DNA of 34,719 nt from SICB01 sp037132395 (GTDB lineage Bacteria > Patescibacteriota > Saccharimonadia > CAILAD01 > BJGX01). Below the pieces are notes generated by a model. It did not search any database. It had not been told where the DNA came from and saw only the letters and a program-made list of their open reading frames with translations. Where the stretch lies: positions 1 through 34,719 of the forward strand of contig JBAXPC010000004.1 in assembly GCA_037132395.1 (NCBI GenBank), read 5' to 3'. Every line of letters starts with the position of its first letter. Positions within the stretch are counted from its first letter, which is position 1. Both the position numbers and the translations under genes were made by a program. This document shows, piece by piece, positions 31,251 through 34,719 of this stretch.

Positions 31251-31592
31251 CTACTTGGCGGCTTTCACTATTTCTTCAAAAGCTTTTGGCTGTGCAATAG
31301 CAATCTCTGATAGCATCTTGCGGTTTAGCTCGATATTAGACTTCTTGAGCCCTGCAATTAAGGTCGAGTAGCTTACTCCATTGAGTTTAGCAGCGGCCGA
31401 TATCCTGGTAATCCATAGTCCACGCAAATCCCTTTTCATATTGCGCCTGTCTCTGTATTGGTAGCTCAAAGCTTTAATAACAGACTCATTAGCCTTTCTG
31501 AAAGAACTCCTCCGGCTTTTCGAATAGCCCTTGGCTAGTTTCAGTACTTTTTTATGCCGTTTTCTGGCTGCAACTCCGCGTTTTACTCTCAT
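31251..31592 (-). CDS. rplT: 50S ribosomal protein bL20
   Basis: This gene encodes 113 residues. The basic N terminus RVKRGVAARKRHKKVLKLAKGY and the RDRRNMKRDLRGLWITRI segment are diagnostic. bL20 is an early assembly protein of the large subunit and in many bacteria represses its own operon. It starts 1 base after the rpmI stop and is the last gene of infC-rpmI-rplT. Confidence 0.97.
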   Translation of the reverse strand: MRVKRGVAARKRHKKVLKLAKGYSKSRRSSFRKANESVIKALSYQYRDRRNMKRDLRGLWITRISAAAKLNGVSYSTLIAGLKKSNIELNRKMLSEIAIAQPKAFEEIVKAAK

Positions 31593-31593
31593 G

Positions 31594-31788
31594 CTAGACT
31601 CCTAGTGCCTTTTTAATGTTTCTAACGTCAGCCTCAGAAGCTGGGTGCTCGATAGAATAAGCACGCTTACGGGCAGCCGACTTCTTGGTTTTTAAATGCC
31701 CACGAGTAGCCTTACGACGCATTATTTTGCCCGTAGAGGTAATTTTAAATCTTTTTGCTGTGGTTTTACTTGTTTTAATCTTGGGCAT
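31594..31788 (-). CDS. rpmI: 50S ribosomal protein bL35
   Basis: This gene encodes 64 residues. PKIKTSKTTAKRFKITSTGK and HLKTKKSAARKR match bL35. It overlaps the end of infC by 14 bases and is followed 1 base later by rplT, the standard bacterial gene order. Confidence 0.96.
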   Translation of the reverse strand: MPKIKTSKTTAKRFKITSTGKIMRRKATRGHLKTKKSAARKRAYSIEHPASEADVRNIKKALGV

Positions 31789-32341
31789 TTTCTTTATCCT
31801 TTAAGTCAGATTGTTTTGACAGCGCTGAGGCCTGCTTGGAAAGGTTTATAACTAACGACATATCTCGGCCAGTCATCGAAGGGGCTTGTTCTATAATCGC
31901 GATATCGGCTAGGCCTTCAAAAAACTTCATCAGAACTACTTGTCCTAAATCTGGTCGGGCCATTTCGCGCCCTTTGAAGCGTGCAGTGAGTTTGACCTTG
32001 TCGCCAGCTTCTAAAAACTTGCGAGCGGCCCGTTGCTTTACTTCGATATCGTGTTGGCCTATTTTGAGGCCCATACGGACCTGCTTGACTTCGATGGTGC
32101 GTTGCTTTTTACGGTTCTTGGCGGCCTGCTTGTCTTGTTCGTAAAGGTATTTACCCCAATCGAGCAATTTACAAACTGGAGGATCCGCGTCGGGTGATAT
32201 CTCTGCTAGGTCGTAACCTTGATCGCGGGCTATATTTAGGGCTTCCGAGATCGGTACAACCCCGATTTGCTTGGATTCAGCATCAAGTAATCTAACGGTA
32301 GACGCCGATATTTGATGATTAAGCCTGAGTCGTTTTTTTAT
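31775..32341 (-). CDS. infC: translation initiation factor IF-3 with AUA start codon
   Basis: This gene encodes 188 residues. The N domain reads RLRLNHQISASTVRLLD, GVVPISEALNIA and EISPDADPPVCKLLDWGKY, and the C domain has KQVRMGLKIGQHD and FKGREMARPDLG. IF-3 binds the 30S subunit and checks initiation codons. In frame, a TAA stop lies just upstream of ATA (32341-32339), and no ATG, GTG or TTG precedes the conserved RLRLN. GGAG (32353-32350) is 8 nt upstream of ATA, so the start is AUA. Rare starts (AUU in Escherichia coli) allow IF-3 to repress itself. A five-codon ORF (ATG at 32355) ends in a TAA that overlaps this ATA. Confidence 0.9.
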   Translation of the reverse strand: MKKRLRLNHQISASTVRLLDAESKQIGVVPISEALNIARDQGYDLAEISPDADPPVCKLLDWGKYLYEQDKQAAKNRKKQRTIEVKQVRMGLKIGQHDIEVKQRAARKFLEAGDKVKLTARFKGREMARPDLGQVVLMKFFEGLADIAIIEQAPSMTGRDMSLVINLSKQASALSKQSDLKDKENAQD

Positions 32342-32369
32342 TTAGATATCTCCATAAAAGCTCGGAATA

Positions 32370-32398
32370 ATAATAGCATGAAATTTCTCGATTGGCAA
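32370..32398 (-). promoter_or_regulatory. promoter of infC-rpmI-rplT
   Basis: On the minus strand, TTGCCA (32398-32393), a 17-nt spacer ending in TGC, and TATTAT (32375-32370). Predicted +1 is near 32363, a 22-nt leader before the AUA start. Confidence 0.7.
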
Positions 32399-32419
32399 GT
32401 ATCGCTGAGGGAGAACATT

Positions 32420-33217
32420 TTAATTGGATTTTTGGTTAGTTTTTTTTGAAATTAATCTAATTTTTTTGTTATTTTTACCAATAACTACAACATTTTTATA
32501 TTTTCTGCCCAAATTATCTACAAAATTATCAGCTCCCTCCAAATTGAATATTTTGGAATGCAGGCTGAGCATTAGTTTGCCATGGTTTTGACTTTTCTTA
32601 TCAAAAACATTCATAATTTTAGATTTCAAGCTGCTCTTGGATGTGATAATTTCGCCAGGAAGGTAAGCACTTACTTGGATCGGTGCGTTGTTAAAATAAT
32701 GGTCCTCATTGAGATTTTCAAACCTAATTGTACCTGTCGGCAAGCTTAGCTCTAGATTATTCTCAGTCTTTATTTTTATAGACTTGGGACTGGAGCCATC
32801 AGGTGGAGGAGTGGTCAAGTAGATTTCATCGTAAAAATACCTGTTAGCAATAGAGTAGATGGTTTTTTCCGTAATTTTGCGCTGCGAAAGCGCTCTTATA
32901 CCATCCAGCCAGTTATTGATTTGTAGATTTTTAGCTATTTTTGATTTGGTAATTGGCAAAAAGCCTATTGCGGTGGCAGAATCGATTTTTCCAATCATAC
33001 CGACAAAAATATTGAAGTCATAATCATCACCTACTACTACAATAGTGGTGGCACTCGATTTCCCCAGCGTTTCTAGCAATGCCGAGAGCTCCCTTTCGGA
33101 GCTAAAAGTTATAAATTCTGAGTCGATTCGGTTTTTTGCTAGTTCGCTATGTATCTTTGCGGCCAGCTGTTCGTCGATTTTAGTTCTGGAAAGACTATTT
33201 TGGACGTACTTATACAT
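32420..33217 (-). CDS. degenerate diacylglycerol/lipid-kinase-like protein
   Basis: This gene encodes 265 residues. The first half resembles the DAGK catalytic fold: ATTIVVVGDDYDFNIFVGMIGK (near 56-77), where GGDGTxNEV is expected, then ATAIGFLPITKSKIAKNLQI (near 81-100), where xGIIPLGTANDFARxLxI is expected, followed by WLDGIRAL. The beta-sandwich second half (about 130-225) also fits that family. The GGDGT nucleotide motif is lost, so kinase activity is doubtful. It overlaps the bactofilin gene by 8 bases. The last 60 residues are basic. The match is by pattern only and moderately certain. Confidence 0.45.
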   Translation of the reverse strand: MYKYVQNSLSRTKIDEQLAAKIHSELAKNRIDSEFITFSSERELSALLETLGKSSATTIVVVGDDYDFNIFVGMIGKIDSATAIGFLPITKSKIAKNLQINNWLDGIRALSQRKITEKTIYSIANRYFYDEIYLTTPPPDGSSPKSIKIKTENNLELSLPTGTIRFENLNEDHYFNNAPIQVSAYLPGEIITSKSSLKSKIMNVFDKKSQNHGKLMLSLHSKIFNLEGADNFVDNLGRKYKNVVVIGKNNKKIRLISKKTNQKSN

Positions 33218-33575
33218 TTTTACCCGAATCTATTCGCGCTTTTACTAATGCACCCGGATCTATACTGACACTCTTGCCTTCGGCACTACCAGATAGCTCG
33301 CCACACCCAGCTATATAAACATTATCGAGTGCCAAGACAGAACCCTTGAGCTGGCCCTCAATTATTGCCGAACGGGCTTCTATTGAGCCGGTAATCTTCG
33401 CATTTTTACCTATTTCTACTGCCCCAGTGGTCTTGATACTGCCCTTGTAGCTACCATCAACAAAAACATCCTCCTCGCTCTTTATATCGCCAATTGCAGA
33501 TACCTCGGCTCCAATATAAAAACCTGAAAAGCCAACCAAGTCTGATATATGCCCTTTTTTGACGTGCTCAATCAT
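33210..33575 (-). CDS. bactofilin
   Basis: This gene encodes 121 residues. The beta-helix repeats GDIKSEEDVFVDGSYKGSIKTTG, VEIGKNAKITGSIEARS and AIIEGQLKGSV match the bactofilin (PF04519) core, with short unstructured ends. Bactofilins polymerise without nucleotide at the membrane and position envelope enzymes and shape factors. The gene starts directly after the DUF4446 gene (no gap) and overlaps the lipid-kinase-like gene. Confidence 0.9.
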   Translation of the reverse strand: MIEHVKKGHISDLVGFSGFYIGAEVSAIGDIKSEEDVFVDGSYKGSIKTTGAVEIGKNAKITGSIEARSAIIEGQLKGSVLALDNVYIAGCGELSGSAEGKSVSIDPGALVKARIDSGKNV

Positions 33576-34040
33576 TTATTTGCTCTTTAATTTAGCTGCA
33601 TCAACCAAAGCTTTGGATTCTTCCTTCGATAAGTTGTGCTGGGATTTGCCCTCAACAATATCCTTAGCATAAACTCGAGTGCCAGACCTGGCATGTACTG
33701 CAGAGATGACTATCCCGCTGTCGGTGTGGTCGAGCAGGGCGATACAAAAGCTTTGGTCCCCTCCGGTATCACCAAATGGGTTGAAGCGCACCAGCCCAAT
33801 TTTAGATATCGCCAGCTGCTGGGTATTGTGCATTTTGGCCGCAAAACCAGCCAGCTCGTCTATTTGTGATAAAGCCTTATCGGTATCTTCAGCAAAGCTT
33901 TTAATAGAATCCTCGATGTTTTTGGCTTCGGCACCTTTCAGAAACTGCCCATACTTTTTCTGCAAACCAATCTGTTGCCAAAGTGTATATCCGGCCAGCC
34001 CTGCGGATATTAAGAATAGAATAAACAAAATAATTTCCAC
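33576..34040 (-). CDS. DUF4446 family membrane protein
   Basis: This gene encodes 154 residues. An N-terminal helix (about 3-22) anchors it, followed by a coiled-coil-prone linker (about 40-70) and the DUF4446 domain, with KIGLVRFNPFGDTGGDQSFCIALLD (near 80-104) and the ending LSKEESKAL. The function is unknown, but the family is found in Firmicutes and CPR. It is the first gene of a three-gene operon with bactofilin and has a GGAAAGAGGG ribosome binding site region. Confidence 0.85.
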   Translation of the reverse strand: MEIILFILFLISAGLAGYTLWQQIGLQKKYGQFLKGAEAKNIEDSIKSFAEDTDKALSQIDELAGFAAKMHNTQQLAISKIGLVRFNPFGDTGGDQSFCIALLDHTDSGIVISAVHARSGTRVYAKDIVEGKSQHNLSKEESKALVDAAKLKSK

Positions 34041-34061
34041 AAACCCTCTTTCCTGTAAATC

Positions 34062-34090
34062 ATTATATGTTTAGATGGGGAGCTTGGCAA
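34062..34090 (-). promoter_or_regulatory. promoter of DUF4446-bactofilin operon
   Basis: On the minus strand, TTGCCA (34090-34085), a 17-nt spacer and TATAAT (34067-34062). Its -35 is almost the same DNA as the -35 of the divergent promoter. Confidence 0.7.
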
Positions 34091-34112
34091 CTCTTGCCTA
34101 AAGGTATTACAA
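34084..34112 (+). promoter_or_regulatory. promoter of small membrane protein gene, divergent
   Basis: TTGGCA (34084-34089), a 17-nt spacer and TACAAT (34107-34112). Predicted start is near 34119, with AAAGGAG in the leader. Confidence 0.65.
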
Positions 34113-34139
34113 TGGTATTAATTAAAAGGAGAGCATATT

Positions 34140-34466
34140 ATGTCAAAGCGCAAGAAACATAAGAAAAGCAAAAGTAGCCGTAAGGGTAATGTAGTAAAAA
34201 ATACATCTACCCAGCCAGCCCAAGTCAAAACAAGCGAGGTAGTCTCTGATACCTCGGCCAATAATCATACTCAACCCGATACAAAAGCCAATGAGCCGGC
34301 AGTGGCTAAACCCCAGTATAAAGCCAATAAAGCCGTCATGTCAGATGTTGCCTACAGCCTAATTTTGCTGGGAATAATTATTGCTGTTTTTGTGGGGTTG
34401 ATGCTGCTAATGTCTAATCGTGCTATTTCAGATTACTTTTATGGAATCATCAAAATTAAGATATAG
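34140..34466 (+). CDS. lysine-rich protein with C-terminal membrane helix
   Basis: This gene encodes 108 residues. A very basic start (SKRKKHKKSKSSRKG) leads into a polar, probably disordered stretch rich in Thr, Gln and Ala (about 18-62). A single hydrophobic helix (about 72-92) and a short C terminus end the protein. The ribosome binding site AAAGGAG lies 8 nt before the ATG. No family was recognised. It shares a promoter region with the divergent bactofilin operon, so a related envelope role is possible. Confidence 0.65.
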   Translation: MSKRKKHKKSKSSRKGNVVKNTSTQPAQVKTSEVVSDTSANNHTQPDTKANEPAVAKPQYKANKAVMSDVAYSLILLGIIIAVFVGLMLLMSNRAISDYFYGIIKIKI

Positions 34467-34529
34467 AGGACAGAGTAAATCTGTAGTAATAATTATATAA
34501 ATACAATTGTATTAACTAATCTCATTAGC

Positions 34530-34555
34530 TATCACTTTTGCTGCCAAAAGTGATA
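34530..34555. terminator. hairpin after small membrane protein gene
   Basis: A perfect 11-bp stem (34530-34540 with 34545-34555) and a 4-nt loop. The left arm ends in TTTTG and the right starts CAAAA, with only a weak A-rich tail on the plus strand. It is a better terminator for transcripts coming from the right on the minus strand. Confidence 0.45.
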
Positions 34556-34611
34556 TAAAACCAACCGACTGTGCTTCGCCCCTATAAGCGCCTCAGGCTA
34601 CTGAACAATCT

Positions 34612-34672
34612 TTATCCAGAATAAACTTGCCCTGATTGCTAGCGCTTCAGGGCTTCAGACAATTCTGGATAA
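34612..34672. repeat. nested inverted repeats in terminal intergenic region
   Basis: An outer perfect 11-bp inverted repeat (34612-34622 with 34662-34672) encloses an inner 7-bp one, GCCCTGA/TCAGGGC (34629-34635 with 34647-34653). A similar AGCGC-TCAGG-CTGA-ACAAT arrangement occurs about 55 bases earlier (around 34585-34610), suggesting a degenerate direct repeat. The region 34467-34719 has no convincing ORF. Confidence 0.5.
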
Positions 34673-34719
34673 TGATTAGTCCGTTAGCCTGTTGCTTTCT
34701 TGGAGCTCGATGTCGGTGT

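Noticed and set aside
34690..34719. Start of a 23S rRNA gene
   Set aside because: CTCGATGTCGG resembles a 23S domain V segment, but the preceding bases do not match the expected rRNA sequence, so this is coincidence.
1..34719. Recoded UGA (Gracilibacteria/SR1 code)
   Set aside because: TGA ends several conserved genes at the expected places (for example uppP at 24123-24125 and the Clp-like gene at 22908-22910), so the standard code applies.

Overview
The window looks like a compact chromosome segment from a Candidate Phyla Radiation (Patescibacteria) bacterium, most likely a Saccharibacteria (TM7) relative. This is inferred from gene content and style: DUF4012 and DUF4446 proteins, a bactofilin, a MurT/GatD pair, a Cas2-fold PaaX-like regulator without CRISPR, many 1-14 base gene overlaps, and very short or absent 5' leaders. 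TGA is used as a stop throughout, so the glycine-UGA code of Gracilibacteria/SR1 does not apply. No phylogeny could be run.

Layout. 1-900: tRNA-Asp, a small basic protein behind a possible attenuator, tRNA-Thr. 957-4085: an envelope-glycan operon (membrane protein, processive GT2, WecA/TagO-like phosphosugar transferase). 4163-5271: a zinc-ribbon protein and ribosomal protein bL25. 5345-7185: a degenerate NrdR-like protein, divergent from a Y-family polymerase. 7285-11087: tRNA-Val, a laccase-domain (PgeF) protein, a candidate short T-box leader, thrS, miaA. 11101-15593: murT-gatD (peptidoglycan amidation), a winged-helix regulator, a metal-site-less beta-lactamase-fold protein, bL28 and an M50 protease. 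15608-15825: a candidate small RNA. 15843-16388: the PaaX/Cas2-like regulator. About 16455-19880: an integrated island ending in a large serine recombinase whose 3' end runs into tRNA-Pro. 20152-24532: a membrane-tethered double-AAA+ Clp-like ATPase, a HIT protein, uppP and RNase H. 24565-25239: RNase P RNA. 25300-31172: polysaccharide initiation and glycosyltransfer, DUF4012, and a MacB-type ABC exporter. 31251-32341: infC-rpmI-rplT on the minus strand. 32420-34466: a lipid-kinase-like protein, bactofilin and DUF4446, divergent from a small membrane protein.

The most striking signal is in RNase P RNA (rnpB, about 675 nt instead of roughly 350-400). Three helices, at the positions of P3, P12 and P19, carry insertions of about 100 nt. 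All three have the same 12-bp terminal inverted repeat, and two share most of their interior. This looks like a repeat family that has colonised peripheral helices of an essential ribozyme.

Other points of interest are a T-box-like thrS leader with the exact 7-nt acceptor bulge, matching the discriminator base of the tRNA-Thr in this window; infC starting at an AUA codon; a recurring leaderless architecture (extended -10 box 6-7 nt before the ATG); and divergent promoters sharing one -35 site.

The genes fit a small host-dependent cell that builds a cell envelope (uppP, WecA/TagO-like, WbaP-like transferase, glycosyltransferases, MurT/GatD, bactofilin) and keeps a lean translation set.
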